From positions 620,001-684,000 of the forward strand of contig CM066288.1 of the NCBI GenBank assembly GCA_033816765.1: 64,000 nt of DNA. The letters are read 5' to 3'. The stretch is from Nothopassalora personata (taxonomy: Eukaryota; Ascomycota; Dothideomycetes; Mycosphaerellales; Mycosphaerellaceae). The translations under genes were made by a program, and so were the position numbers. Of this stretch, positions 22,350 to 34,081 are shown piece after piece; within the stretch, counting starts at the first letter, position 1; the number at the start of each line of letters is the position of its first letter. The notes beneath the pieces were generated by a model. That model was not told the DNA's origin, made no database searches, and was given only the letters and a program-made list of their open reading frames with translations.

Positions 22350-24747
22350 ATGACGACCACCCACGACGTCGCCATGCGTGATTTTGGCTCGCCTCACCCA
22401 CATGCGAATGAACCAATGTCGCCGGTCATGGCCGGAGAAAGCCCAGATCAGCCACTCCGCCGCACGGGAAGCGTCAACAGCAGGCTTTCAGCTCAAACCA
22501 CGGGGACACTACGGCACAGGAAGCCTTCACGTTCAAACACAGTAACGACCTACCATGAAGCGCTGGTTGGAGAGAATTCTGAGCCTGGCGCGGAACCTGG
22601 CGTCGATACTAATGCCGAGGATGACCCGGAACACCTTACGAGGCTCAAAGCCAGATGTGAGGTGAACATTATTGACTTTTCGGACGCTGCGGTGGAGCAC
22701 GTGACGGCCGAGAATGAGAGGTGAGTCGATTTTGAAAGCGAGACCGGTGGAGTGGTGGGTTAGGATGTGGCGATCGTGCAGAGAGCGGCCATTGCACGAA
22801 GCGCACTCTCCATGAGTTCGCCACAGTCTGAGGAGCTGGAGGGGCACTGCGACTCAAAACTGACATGACGCACTTCGTATAGTCTCGCAGAAGCACTCAG
22901 GAAGCCACGTGTGGAAGAGCTTCCCTGCCGATGGATATCCGTGAATGGCCTCAGCTGGGACGTTATCAAGCAACTCGGACGGAAATACCACCTCCATCGC
23001 TTGTCCGTGGAGGATCTCATCCATACAAAGACCCGCACCAAAGTGGACTGGTATGCCAATCACGCGTGTATTATCCTGACTTTACAGAAGCTGGTGCGGC
23101 TACACCAACACAACGGACGAAACGACAAGGATTGCAGCTGTACGACTGATTCGGATAGTGACCAAATCGATGAAAAGCTGGATTTCAACAATCGTAGAAA
23201 GCCCAAGAGTAGATGGGATTATTTCACTGGCCGAAAGCAGCCAGATGTGTTGCCAAGGTACCTTGATCGAGATGGAGACGGCAAAATCGATCAGTACGTG
23301 AATGCGCATTCTGGTACTTCAGAAGAGACACCTATCAAACCAATACGCACTCTCCATCGTTACGAGAGCGCTATGATACCAGAGCACACCGCCTTCATGT
23401 AAGTACTACTCATTTGCACGAAGCGCCCTCTTCATCCCCTTCGTCGCTACTGAGCAACGGGCCCTTGACTAGCCCTGTCATGCCTGACACCTGCTATAGG
23501 GAAAAGCATAGCGCGCTTTCTCAAGAGAACTTCGCCGTCAGTGTTGAGCAGGTGGCAATATTTCTTCTTGCCGACAACTGCGTCATCAGCTTCTTCGAGC
23601 ACTCAGCGGAGGATGTGGAACGACCCATTCTGAAGCGACTAAATAGCAAGGAAACGATCCTAAGACGCAGTAACGACGCATCACTACTAACGCAGGCGAT
23701 AATCGATGCTATTGTCGATTTGGCGTTGCCAGTGAAAGACGCCTACAATAAGGCGCGGAAAGAGCTGCAGGTCGATGCCATGACCAAACCAAATATTCAG
23801 ACCTCGCGATGTGCGTGCTCTCAACGACAGCAGGCTGTTTTGTGACCCAGAAAATGCTGACCGTGCCACAGCCCTCCATATCTTCGGCGAGGAGATCGAT
23901 ATGCTCCAAAATCTTTTCAAGCCGATTGTGCACCTCGTCAACTCCTTACGCGACCACCATGCCGAGACCCCTCCACCACTTCCACCAGTCACTCCAGGAG
24001 AGGCACCAGCACCGACGTACCCACAGGCCGGCGCTGCTACTACGAAGATCAAACGTGATCGAGAAGGTGCACCTGTCGCAACACGACAATTCTCAGATTT
24101 TAGAAAAATCGCTATGAAGAGGGTATGTAACATCCCGCGTGTCGCTCTCGAGCGTTCTGCAGCTGTCTGCGCTACTGGCACTGCAATGTTGACCTCTACT
24201 AACGCTTCGAATCTGGTGCTGTAGACCGATCCTACTAGCAATGTGGTCATTACTCCCTTGGCACACACCTACTTTGGCGACGTTCTGGATCACTGCATTA
24301 CGATGATTGCCGCCCTGGAGCAGATGGACGCGAGTGCTAATAACATTTCGACGCTCATCTTCAACACGGTCGGTGCCAAGACGAATAACTTCATGATGAT
24401 TCTGGCAATTGTCACGGTATTCTTCGCGCCGCTTACGTTCGTCAGTGGCTATTTCGGGATGAACTTCGCGAGTGGATCGGGTTTGCAGCGTGAGTTTCCC
24501 TGCAATCAGACGCTGTTGTGATCCTTGAGACACGCTCAGGGCCCACAGCTACTGATCTTTGTCTCGAGAGACCTACGCTGACTATTCTACAGATCCATTC
24601 GCTTTCTTTTGGGTTGTTGCGATCCCGGCATTGGTGGCATTTATGTTGATTGTGTTCGCGACGATGCTGTGGGACAACATCAGGGACTTCCTTGTTCGAA
24701 GGGGCATTAAAGCTCGATGGCCAGGAAGTCATAGGAGGCGAGGATAG
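22350..24747 (+). CDS. CorA/MIT-superfamily Mg2+ transporter
   Basis: Six exons: 22350-22720, 22883-23398, 23500-23810, 23872-24122, 24225-24489 and 24593-24747, giving 622 residues. All introns are GT-AG, keep frame, and most have CTGAC/CTAAC branch sites. Family role: magnesium (divalent cation) uptake through a membrane pentamer. The long N-terminal cytosolic part contains CRWISVNGLSWDVI and a helical region ending LHIFGEEIDMLQNLFKPI. The C-terminus has two transmembrane helices (FMMILAIVTVFFAPLTFVSG, then FFWVVAIPALVAFMLIVFA) separated by the signature YFGMN, the selectivity-filter motif of CorA. The 61-bp third intron is needed to join IQTSR to SLHIFGEE. Introns 1 and 2 both contain TTGCACGAAGCGC, also found in the leader. 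It is the first gene beyond the retrotransposon block and intact. The subfamily (plasma-membrane Alr-like or other) is not resolved. Confidence 0.92.
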
Positions 24748-25292
24748 CGCGTCATGCCAAGGATGGTGCTTCAAGGGAAACGGCACTTTCGATGGAGTTG
24801 ATGAGCAAGCGTGGCGTTCGAAGAGCAGCATTTACTAGCTGATCGCATCAGAGCAGAGTCAGCAGCATACATGACAGACCCATGTCCAGATTTTCAGCCA
24901 ACGATCTTCAGCCAACGCTTCGCAAGTACGTGCAGCGCCGTGCCACGGTGTTGCTAGAGCAGTGGTCAAGAGAAGCCTGCATGTGTGAAGTCTCGTCACA
25001 TATCCATTTGTCGGCTTATCGGCTTGTCGGTACTTCGAAACATGTTGCCGGTAATGACGAGCATTGGCCTGCAGAGGGGGAATGCGGGTTCGAAGGAGGC
25101 TGTGCAAGCATGAGACACTTTGCAAGGCCGACACGGAAACACCTACGAGGCTCAATAGCTCCGCGGCACAGTTTCTAGCGAACGACCAGCTCAAGCGACT
25201 CTGTTTCTAGCCATGACGTCGCAGCAGAGATCGTTGGCAGATTCGCCAGCACGACCGGCCATGTCCTCAGGATAGAACCGGGCTCCAATACA
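24748..25292. other. Intergenic, transporter to flippase
   Basis: 545 bp between two plus-strand genes. It must contain the 3' end of the transporter transcript and the flippase promoter. No conserved element, RNA gene or repeat was recognised. Confidence 0.5.
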
Positions 25293-28200
25293 ATGGTAGC
25301 CGCCGACCCTCCAGACGACGGAGGCGTGCGTAGGAGGAACTCTGGCCAATACCAAGACAGCGATGGCGAAGTCGAGACAGGTCACGACCGAGTACCGGCT
25401 GGATTGCGAACCATAGACGCAACGGCGACACGGGCTTCAGCCGAGCAAGAGCATAGAGTACGATTCTCGCAGGACGTCGAATACAATGCGAAACTCAAGA
25501 GGCGCAAAAGCGACGATGCAGCGGATATGGCGGAGTCGGCGGAGCCTTTCAAAGCGCCGAATGTGTCAGTCCATACTGCGGCTGTCCAAGACAGTCATGT
25601 ACAAAGCCTCATGGGCGGGCAAACTGTGAGGCCGCCTGGTACAGCTTCGCCGAGGTCACCGCAGTACCAGCTTGGCTCGCCCAGATCGGCCAGGAACCGA
25701 GGGTTGTCTTTACGATCTTCATTATTCCAGAGAAACATGAGCCAGAGAGCATTCAACGGCATCGAACTGCAGAAGGTAGGACCTTCTAATGCCAGCTGGC
25801 GAGTTAGCGCGAGACCTCAAACAGCCAAGAAGCATTCTGCGACTTCACTGACAATCACGCCAATTGAGGACACTTTCTCCAGCGCAGTACCTTTGGCTAA
25901 GCCAAGCGAGCGAAGCAGAGGCGCCTCAACGCTTCCCAACTACCAGGAGTGGGCCGCTAAACATGCTCGGAGCCATCTTCCCATACAGCGTATTCAAGCC
26001 GTGCTGGAGCGGGCACGTAAGGTCATACTTCGCATCCAGGATATCCCACCCTCGGTCGACGGACGTCATATTCCTTTAGGCCCTTCGCGAAGTACGCCTT
26101 TGCTCGACGAGAGGACAAATAAGCCATACGTCTCCAATTTGATCCGATCTTCCAAGTATAATGCATACAACTTTCTGCCTCGGCAGCTGGTCGCGCAGTT
26201 CTCGAAGCTGGCCAATTTTTAGGTAAGTTTGAAGACCCACAGGCATCGTCTGTTTGAGACTTGGCCGCGTTTATGTCCCTCTTGAGCACCCGCTCTTGAG
26301 ACATTGTCACGTGTTGTCCAGTATGCCTAACATCTTTCTGTTTGGACAGTTCCTCTGCGTCTCGGTTCTGCAGATGATTCCCGGCCTTAGTACGACCGGC
26401 ACGTACACAACAATCGTGCCGCTTATGTTCTTCGTGTCCCTTTCGATGGGCAAGGAAGGATACGAGGACCTTCGAAGGCACAGACTCGACAAGGAAGAGA
26501 ACAACAGGATCTGCCATGTGTTGAGTTCTCAGGCATCCATGCATCGAGCCAAAGAGGGCCGCAAGACTACGATACCTAACAACAGTCAAATCCCGTGGAC
26601 ACCTGTAAAGTGGCAAGAGCTGCAAGTGGGCGACGTAATCAAGCTCGAACGTGACGAAGCTGTACCTGCGGATATCGTGTTGCTGGGCAGCAAAGGCCCG
26701 AATAACATTGCATACGTAGCGACAATGTCACTCGACGGAGAGACCAATCTCAAGCCGAAACAGTCAAATCCTGACACAGTCGAAGCCGCTAGTAGCGCGG
26801 AGCATCTGGCGACTGCGGAAATGAACTTCGTGGTTCAGGATCCGAATCTGGACCTGTACAATTTCGAGGGGAGGCTAAACATCAATGGTAGAACTTCGCC
26901 ATTGACAAACAACGAGATCATATACCGAGGTAGTGTCATACGGAATACGCCTCAGATATATGGCGTTGTAGTGTACAGCGGCGAAGAGTGCAAAATCCGC
27001 ATGAACGCGAACAAGAACCCACGAATCAAAGCACCCTCGCTACAAGCTGTCGTCAACAGAATCGTCTTTGCTATCGTTCTGTTCGTCATAGCGCTAGCCT
27101 TGTTCAACAGCATTGCGTACCAGTTCTGGCAGGATACCACCGAGGAGAAAGCATGGTACATCAGCCAGGCGCCGGTGTCGTTTGGCCCGTTGTTTACTTC
27201 TTTCATCATCATGTTCAACACACTGATTCCCCTGTAAGAAATCCTAGGCAGTACACACAGCCATGTCTAAGCTGGCAAAGTCTCGAAGTGGCTAGACTGT
27301 CTTAGACAGCGCCAGCATCGGACATCAGTAGAGCCCTATAGGGGTGTGCTGAGAGATGTTGCTAGTCTGGGCATGACAGCATAGCTCTGTTCCCTTATCT
27401 CTCGATAGCTACTGACTCTCTCTCAGATCACTCTATGTAAGCCTGGAGATCATCAAGGTAGCACAGATGGTGTTGCTAAACGACATCGATATGTACGACC
27501 CTGAGAGCAATACACCTTTCGAAGCCAGGACATCAACGATCAATGAGGAGCTTGGACAAGTCGGGTACATATTCTCGGACAAGACCGGCACTCTTACTGA
27601 GAACGTCATGCGTTTCAGGAAGCTCAGTGTTGCTGGAAGTGCGTGGCTGCACGATGTTGATTTGCAGGAAGCAGTCTCGGGCGACAAGCTGCTCATGCAC
27701 AAGAGACAGCCAAGCAAAGGCAAACGACCTGCATGGAAGCCACGGAAGTCGTACTCAAACGTCGTGCCTACGACTGAGCCCGCAGAGAGTCATTCCGAGG
27801 GAGACCTTTCCATATCGAAACCTGAACTGCCGCGCAAGTCGACATCACAATGGACATCGACAGCTGCACCAGCTATGGTGCAGACCGAGCACAGCACTCG
27901 CGAGATGATCGACTATCTTCAGAGGAACCCGCAGACTGTATTTGCGAGCCGCGCCAAGATGATGATACTATCCATCGCACTCTGTCATACATGCCTTCCG
28001 GAGAGGGTTGGCGATGAAGACGAGGACATCAGCTACCAGGCATCATCCCCAGATGAGCTGGCGCTTGTTGAGGCCGCTAAGGAGCTAGGTTTTGTTGCCT
28101 ATGAACGCGATACGTCTATATTGACGTTGAAATTATACCCACATGGCAACGCAGGGGAGCCAGCGTTCGAACATTACCAGGTGATGGACGTCATCGACTT

Positions 28201-30472
28201 CTCGAGCAAACGCAAGAGGATGTCCGTCATTGTCCGCTTGCCTGACGGAAGGGTCGCCACGATCTGCAAGGGTGCGGACTCTGTCATCATGCAACGGCTA
28301 CGTTTGGCACACATTGCCAGCCAGAGGCTTGCCGAGATCGAGCAGCGGGTCATGCAAAGAAAGTCACTGGAGGCCGAAGAAGCACTGCGTCGCAAGAGTA
28401 GCATGATTGAGCGACAGGGCAGCGTTGGTAGCATGCCGCGTACTAGCAGTTCGCTAAAAAGACACAGCACAACCATCGGCAGGCCCAGCTTTGGCAGATT
28501 GGAGCCCGTCAGAGATGAAGTAGATGGTTGGCTGGCGTCGCGTGAGCAGGATGTCGACCAGTCTCCCAGAGTTTCAGCACACTACCGAGCATCCATGACG
28601 AGATCAGAGCGGAACAAGCCTGGAGACGATACAGGCGACGTAAACGTGGATGAAGCAGTAGCAGCCGACGAGGCGCTGGTCATCGAGCGGTGCCTGCAGC
28701 ACATCAACGACTTTGCTACTGAGGGGCTACGCACACTTCTCTATGGGTATCGCTTTATGGAGGAAGAGGAATATCGCTCGTGGAAGAAGATCTATCACGA
28801 TGCGACCACATCTTTGGTCAACCGAACAGAGCTCATTGAGAAGGCAGGCGAGCTAATCGAGCAGAATCTCGAGCTGGGTGGTGCCACAGCAATCGAAGAC
28901 AGACTGCAGAAAGGTGTGCCGGAGACGATCGACCGGCTAAGGCGAGCCAACATCAAGATGTGGATGCTCACAGGTGACAAGCGGGAAACCGCCATCAACA
29001 TCGGCCACAGCTGTCGACTCATCAAGGACTACTCCTCAGTGACGATCCTCGACTACGAAGCAGGCGATGTCGAACGCAGCATCGCCGCATCTATCGTCGA
29101 GATTAACCGTAGAGGCGTTGCGCACGCCGTTGTAGTCATTGATGGGCAGACACTGGCCAGCATTCAGACCGACGAAGCACTGCACACTCTGTTCCTCGAC
29201 CTCGCCATCCTCACTGACTCAGTCGTCTGCTGTCGCGCCTCACCGTCGCAAAAGGCTAGCCTCGTCAATGCGATTCGCACGCGCATCAAGCGTAGCGTCA
29301 CTCTTGCCATCGGGGACGGTGCCAACGCCATCGCCATGATCCAAGAGGCTCATGTCGGCATAGGCATCACTGGTAAAGAAGGCCTCCAAGCAGCCAGGAC
29401 CTCCGACTATGCCATCGCGCAATTTCGCTTCCTCACCAAGCTCCTTCTCGTGCACGGGCGCTGGAACTACATCAGAACGTGCAAGTATACGGTCGGGACC
29501 TTCTGGAAGGAAATGCTCTTCTACCTTACGCAAGCTCTCTACCAGCGCTACAACGGCTACAGCGGAACCAGTCTCTACGAGAGCTGGAGTCTGAGTCTCT
29601 TCAACACCCTCTTCACCAGCTTGACCATCATCTTCCTCGGCATCTTCGAGCAGGACCTCCGCGCCTCTACCCTCGTCGCAGTCCCAGAGCTCTACACCAA
29701 GGGTCAGCGCGCCGATGCCTTCAACCTCAAAGTCTATCTAGGCTGGATGTTCACCGCCGTGTGCGAAGCGATGATTGTATGGTTCACGTGCTGGGGATTA
29801 TACGGGCACGCTCTTTTCAACGCGGAGAATACCCTCTTCCCGCTCGGGACCATGACTTTTACAGCTTGTGTCATCATCATCGCCATCAAGCTGCAGATCA
29901 TCGAGCAGCGCTACAAGTCCGTCATGGCGGCTCTTGCCGTAGTCCTGAGCGTAGGCGGCTGGGCTCTGTGGAACATCGTCCTCGCCGCGCTGTACGGCAA
30001 GAACTTTCAGTACAACGTGAAAGGAGGGCTGTTCGACCGATGGGGAGAGAGTGGGCTGTGGTGGCTGACTTTGATCATCGCTGTGGTAGCATGTTGTCTC
30101 GTTGAGATCGGGATTCGAGCGCTGAAAGCGGCATTCTTCCCTACTGATGTAGAGACATTCCAGACTCATGAGCAAGACTTGGACGTTCGCAAACGCTTTG
30201 AGGAGGCTGCTGCGCCGTGGATGCAGGCTCGGTGGGATCATGGGGACAAAAAGGGAAGTTCGCGGCTTCGGAGCGAAGCGGAGCGAGCACAGAAGGAGAG
30301 TGATGTCCAGGCGTTACTGGAAAGACCGAGGACCATGGAGGAAGGGAGGCTCGGCAGAGTCGAGACGGAGGAACAGATAGTCACGGTCGCGGACGGTGGG
30401 AGGTCGGGCACTGATCTGAGCGAAATGTTGAATCGGCGCTTTGGTTTGCCAAAGAGGGAGAGCTTGAAGTGA
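25293..30472 (+). CDS. P4-ATPase (phospholipid flippase), DNF3-like; possibly non-functional
   Basis: Exons 25293-26222, 26350-27233 and 27427-30472 (1,620 codons). P4-ATPases move phospholipids to the cytosolic leaflet of Golgi/endosomal and plasma membranes. Landmarks: FLPRQLVAQFSKLAN before TM1, SLDGETNLK (actuator loop, about codon 436), the phosphorylation motif DKTGTLTEN (about 656), KGAD, TGDKRETA, then the C-terminal membrane domain (GTFWKEMLFYLTQALYQ onward). Two oddities. (1) With the only canonical donor (GTAAGT at 26,223) and an acceptor with good branch and polypyrimidine (ending 26,349), exon 1 ends in TAG (26,220-26,222), giving LANF-stop-FLCV where I would expect Tyr. (2) The hinge motif reads GDGANA (Ala codon 29,327-29,329) in place of GDGxND, losing an Asp that coordinates Mg2+. 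Length is near full. Either a recent loss of function or sequence error. Confidence 0.88.
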
Positions 30473-30617
30473 TGATTATGATGATGCACGAGTTATGAGG
30501 GGTGGAGGAATTGTTCAATACCAAATGCGGCAGTAGACAAGCGAGTTCAATCAATTGTCGAAACCTACTCACGGGGGTATCATGATCTTGATGCGCCTCA
30601 ACTCCATGTACTGTACT

Positions 30618-32222
30618 TCAAAAGATGTCGCTGTCGTCAAGCGGATCAAGTTCTGCCTGCGGCTTGACGTGTCTTCTCTTCTCGCGGAAGGTATCCTCAA
30701 GCGAGCCTCCCATGGTATCCTCTGCTTCGGCATCAAGGTCAACCATTTCTGTGAAGGAAGGAGCCGTCTTGGGTGGGAGCGGCTTGCGTCCGGACAGTAC
30801 CTCGAATAAGGAATCTTCACCGCCGCCTTCCTCGAATGGCGCATCTCTTGTGATAGCAGCACCCCGTGGAGTGCCATGCAACGTCTCGTCTTGACCTTCA
30901 GGATGGACGAGATGGAAGTTGTTCAGCTCGGTAGCCATGATGATAGATTTCTGCTCCACAGCGGTATTGATCCACGAGAGTCTGGCTTTGGGTCGAGCGC
31001 CGGTAGGTAACGAAAGTGGCGGTGAGTCCGAGCTCACAGCGTACACATGCGCAAAGCCTTCGGCGCAGTCGATCATCAGTATGTGTGGCCTTGAAGAATG
31101 CCATGACAAGCTCCGAATGTTGGCGTGCTGTATCACCACTGCGTGTGCAGCCAACGTCGACATGTTCCAGAGCCAGATGGTGTTGAGCATACGGCAGTCG
31201 CGGGTGGCCAGGAGATTGCCATCACTGCTGAAGCATAGTTCCGCCACGCCAAGCTCACTCGGCTCGGAAGATGTTTTCATCGTGGAAAGAGGTGGTGAGA
31301 CCGGATGCGACTGCAGCGAGTAGGAGTGGGTATTCGACGCAGAAAGTACCTCAAGCCAGACTGGAGCCTGTTCCGAATGTGGTAGTGATGATTGATCGAT
31401 GATGGTATTATGCTCCAGAATTGCCAGAGGTGCGAAAGTCCTGGTGTTGAGCAGCTCGACTTTGCCGTCGTACTTCGCTAATGCCAGATACCGGCCACAT
31501 GCTGACCAGATGATGCTTTTTGTCCCCAAACCTTCGTCCGAGTTCTTGTCTGTGGGGTATGATCGGAATAGGTGGCCATCAGGCGTGTAGATGTGCAAAT
31601 TGGGACTGGCAGTCGGTACGTCGAGGATTGCCAACCACCGTCCATCTGACGACCACGATAGTGATTGTGCATCAACAGTTGGAAGCCTGACAGGTGCTTT
31701 GACGGAGGTCAACGATGGGAAGTGGAGTGCGAGATTATCATCTGCTCCGTTCCTGCTCAGTAGAGCAAAGAGGCCGGAAGAAGTCTTTCCTGGTCGCAGA
31801 CCCCAAGCCTGTCCATCGCACGTCGTCTTCACATCAGACAAATCGAGGGCTTTCGCACTGTTCATATGCCAGAGCTTGGCTTTCCCAAATTCCGAGATCA
31901 CAAGAAGGTAGTCGGTGCCGATGAAGTCTGCTGTGGCAACTCGTCCTAGTCCTCCGGTACCGTTTTTCAGCCAGACACGTTCCTCCAGCACTCCACTGTC
32001 GATGACGTGCACACCTTGGTCGTAGGCGACGAGTAGTTGATTCGAGCCTGCCGACCATTTGAGGGATGTGAACTTGGTAGCTGGGGAGAACCTACAGCGG
32101 CCTTTTTCGAGATATCCATCTTGGGCAAGGTTGCGCTTCAGTACATTCCCATTCTGGACGTATGCGACTTCCCGACCGTCAGGCGACGCTACGGGGACTT
32201 GTATAGCGTCACTGACAGCCAT
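30618..32222 (-). CDS. WRAP73/Wdr8-like WD40 repeat protein
   Basis: Single-exon, 534 residues from the first in-frame ATG (32,222). Several degenerate WD40 blades are visible: VASPDGREVAYVQNGNV, SLSWSSDGRWLAILDV, SIIWSACGRYLALAKYDGK, LCFSSDGNLLATRD with TIWLWNM, and SLSWHSSRPHILMID. The order and the acidic tail (EAEDTMGGSLEDTF, ending DSDIF) resemble WDR8/WRAP73. In fission yeast this acts with Msd1 at spindle pole bodies to anchor microtubule minus ends; in animals it acts at centrosomes. Assignment by overall resemblance, not by a unique motif. Convergent with the flippase gene (145 bp apart) and divergent from the F-box-like gene, sharing a 245-bp promoter. Confidence 0.75.
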   Translation of the reverse strand: MAVSDAIQVPVASPDGREVAYVQNGNVLKRNLAQDGYLEKGRCRFSPATKFTSLKWSAGSNQLLVAYDQGVHVIDSGVLEERVWLKNGTGGLGRVATADFIGTDYLLVISEFGKAKLWHMNSAKALDLSDVKTTCDGQAWGLRPGKTSSGLFALLSRNGADDNLALHFPSLTSVKAPVRLPTVDAQSLSWSSDGRWLAILDVPTASPNLHIYTPDGHLFRSYPTDKNSDEGLGTKSIIWSACGRYLALAKYDGKVELLNTRTFAPLAILEHNTIIDQSSLPHSEQAPVWLEVLSASNTHSYSLQSHPVSPPLSTMKTSSEPSELGVAELCFSSDGNLLATRDCRMLNTIWLWNMSTLAAHAVVIQHANIRSLSWHSSRPHILMIDCAEGFAHVYAVSSDSPPLSLPTGARPKARLSWINTAVEQKSIIMATELNNFHLVHPEGQDETLHGTPRGAAITRDAPFEEGGGEDSLFEVLSGRKPLPPKTAPSFTEMVDLDAEAEDTMGGSLEDTFREKRRHVKPQAELDPLDDSDIF

Positions 32223-32467
32223 GATGATGTTGTTTGTCGGAAGTTGTAAACACGAAGTAAATAGAGAAAAGCTGGAGCGGGCCGAGAGAATGCCTGTAGC
32301 TCCCGTTAGCGTCAGATGAGCAGCAGCCAATCATTGGGAACAACGGCCTGGTGTCGGCAACTTCACTATCGCTTTGCTATCGGTGCAAAAGCAGATCGAA
32401 GAAGGACATACATAGCGCATCGAGCATGTTTCCTTCCATCTGATACATTCCATAGGCATGTGCAGGC

Positions 32468-33462
32468 ATGGCTGACCAGATCGAAACCGCAAGCCTGCTA
32501 ATGCTCCCACGAGAGCTGCGAGACATCATCTACAACTACGCCACAGAATCTCACTGGCCCCCATCGACACCCTTGCTAGTGGCGCCAGACCAACGTAAAG
32601 GCTTGACATACTACGAAGCCGAGCACGCAAAATGGCAGCGCCTAGGCCTCGTTGGCACCAACAGACAGCTTCACGCAGAGATCCAAGACTGGGCCTCGAA
32701 ACGATCCAAACAAGCAGAGCTCGACATCGCCGTCAAAGGGTACATCTACACGCCCTCCTGGACGCATCTGGACTACACCCTCCATCACAGAGACCAATTC
32801 GACCTTGTGAGAGTAAACCTCCACATCCACAGCACCGAATCCTTCCGCCGCGACGAAAGCTGGCCACAACCGGCCGGTCATATCTTCCATGAATTGATCA
32901 GCCTCTTGAGCCGCTTCATTTTCCTGGGTCCAAGCTGTTTAGATCCCTCGCCTCCATACGAAACTCCTGGTCCGCACTATATTAAGCTACTCTCAGTCAA
33001 CATACTCTTTCATGATTACTACACACCAGATACATGGCCAGATACGGTCCACGAGATCTTGCGCAACTTGAAGGCGCTTTCCATGTTGAACACTGCATAC
33101 CGGTACCTAGGTACGTACTGAGGTGGTACCAGGCGTCGAGCGATGGCTTAGACCGTGATGTAGCGTTGAGAGATGCGTTGCACGACGCGCTTCACCCCTT
33201 GCCTAGCACTGCGCGTTGTTGTGGACAAGAGCTGATACCCTCTGTTTTCGTAGGAGCAGTGCGCGCCAACGTCTCGTACGAGCGCGGTGGGGAGGAGAAC
33301 AGCCGGACTGCTGAGTGGGAAGTTAGACCTGGAGGACAGTCGCGCTATCCAGGCGGAGGTAGGTTTCGGGAGCCGGATTGGGCGGTAATGGGGTTCCGAT
33401 TTGGTGAGTCCTGGAAGACATGGTACGATCAATGGCAGTCCACGAAAGATGAGGAAGTCTAG
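32468..33462 (+). CDS. Fungal LPxELR (F-box-like/2EXR-type) protein of unknown function
   Basis: Two exons, 32468-33110 and 33254-33462, 283 residues. The N-terminus LLMLPRELRDIIYNYA matches the short helical motif heading many fungal F-box-like/2EXR proteins, which may recruit targets to SCF ubiquitin ligases; this role is inferred. The rest is a fungal-type globular region without recognised catalytic residues. Splicing joins YRYLG to AVRANVSYERGG. The 143-bp intron is one of the related introner-like introns in this window. Shares a divergent promoter with the WD40 gene. Confidence 0.72.
33111..33253 (+). repeat. Introner-like intron, copy A
   Basis: This intron and that at 45,418-45,578 share GTACGTACTGA at the 5' end, GGTACCAGGC, then AGCG-x-TGGCTT-x-GAC, GCGTT-x-GAGA, GTTGCACG-x-CGCG, and a similar end with AGCTGA and TAG. 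The two host genes are otherwise unrelated, so the similarity belongs to the intron. Confidence 0.75.
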
Positions 33463-34081
33463 ACGCAGTGAATGCCAGTCGCTGTCGATTGCGACATCTC
33501 CACGGAACGTGGGCCCGCATAGACGAAGCGCCTTTCGTTCAAGATCCTTCACAGCACGATGAAGCGTACGCAGCCGGCGCCAATGGCCTCGCTGAACGCA
33601 AAAAGCCGCAGCAGCAGCAACGCTCAAATCTCAATGCAAGTATAATTCTTCATTTCCATTCGTTCAGGATGCCATGAGCCAGATATGTGCAACCACCCGA
33701 CGCTGATGCTGGTGAACGCTCACTTTTGCCAACCGCTTTCAAACATCGCGCCGTGGTCTCGTGCTCCTTTTCAATGCCGCCCATTGCTGCAGCTGGGTGC
33801 GTCGGTTTAGACCTCACCCTATTCTTCTTAGTCGTTGCCTCGTTGCACATCATACAATGCACACTCAATACCTCTATGCGCACCCGCCTTTCTCATCCGA
33901 TTTATCGTTGTCTCCTTCGCGCGCGACCGAGCGTAATGTAGTTGAAAGCGCAGTCTCGACTTCTCGGCTCCAGCTGGTGCCAGTGGTCTACAGTGGCAGC
34001 CAATCGCGTACAACCCTTCTCGCGACCCTGCTCGAAGCATGGGCCGTCCTATGCCTAGCCTCTCAAGCTCTTGTAAGGCGC
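33463..34081. other. Intergenic, F-box-like gene to cyclin (convergent)
   Basis: 619 bp holding the 3' ends of two convergent genes. No convincing coding region, RNA gene or repeat seen. Confidence 0.5.
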
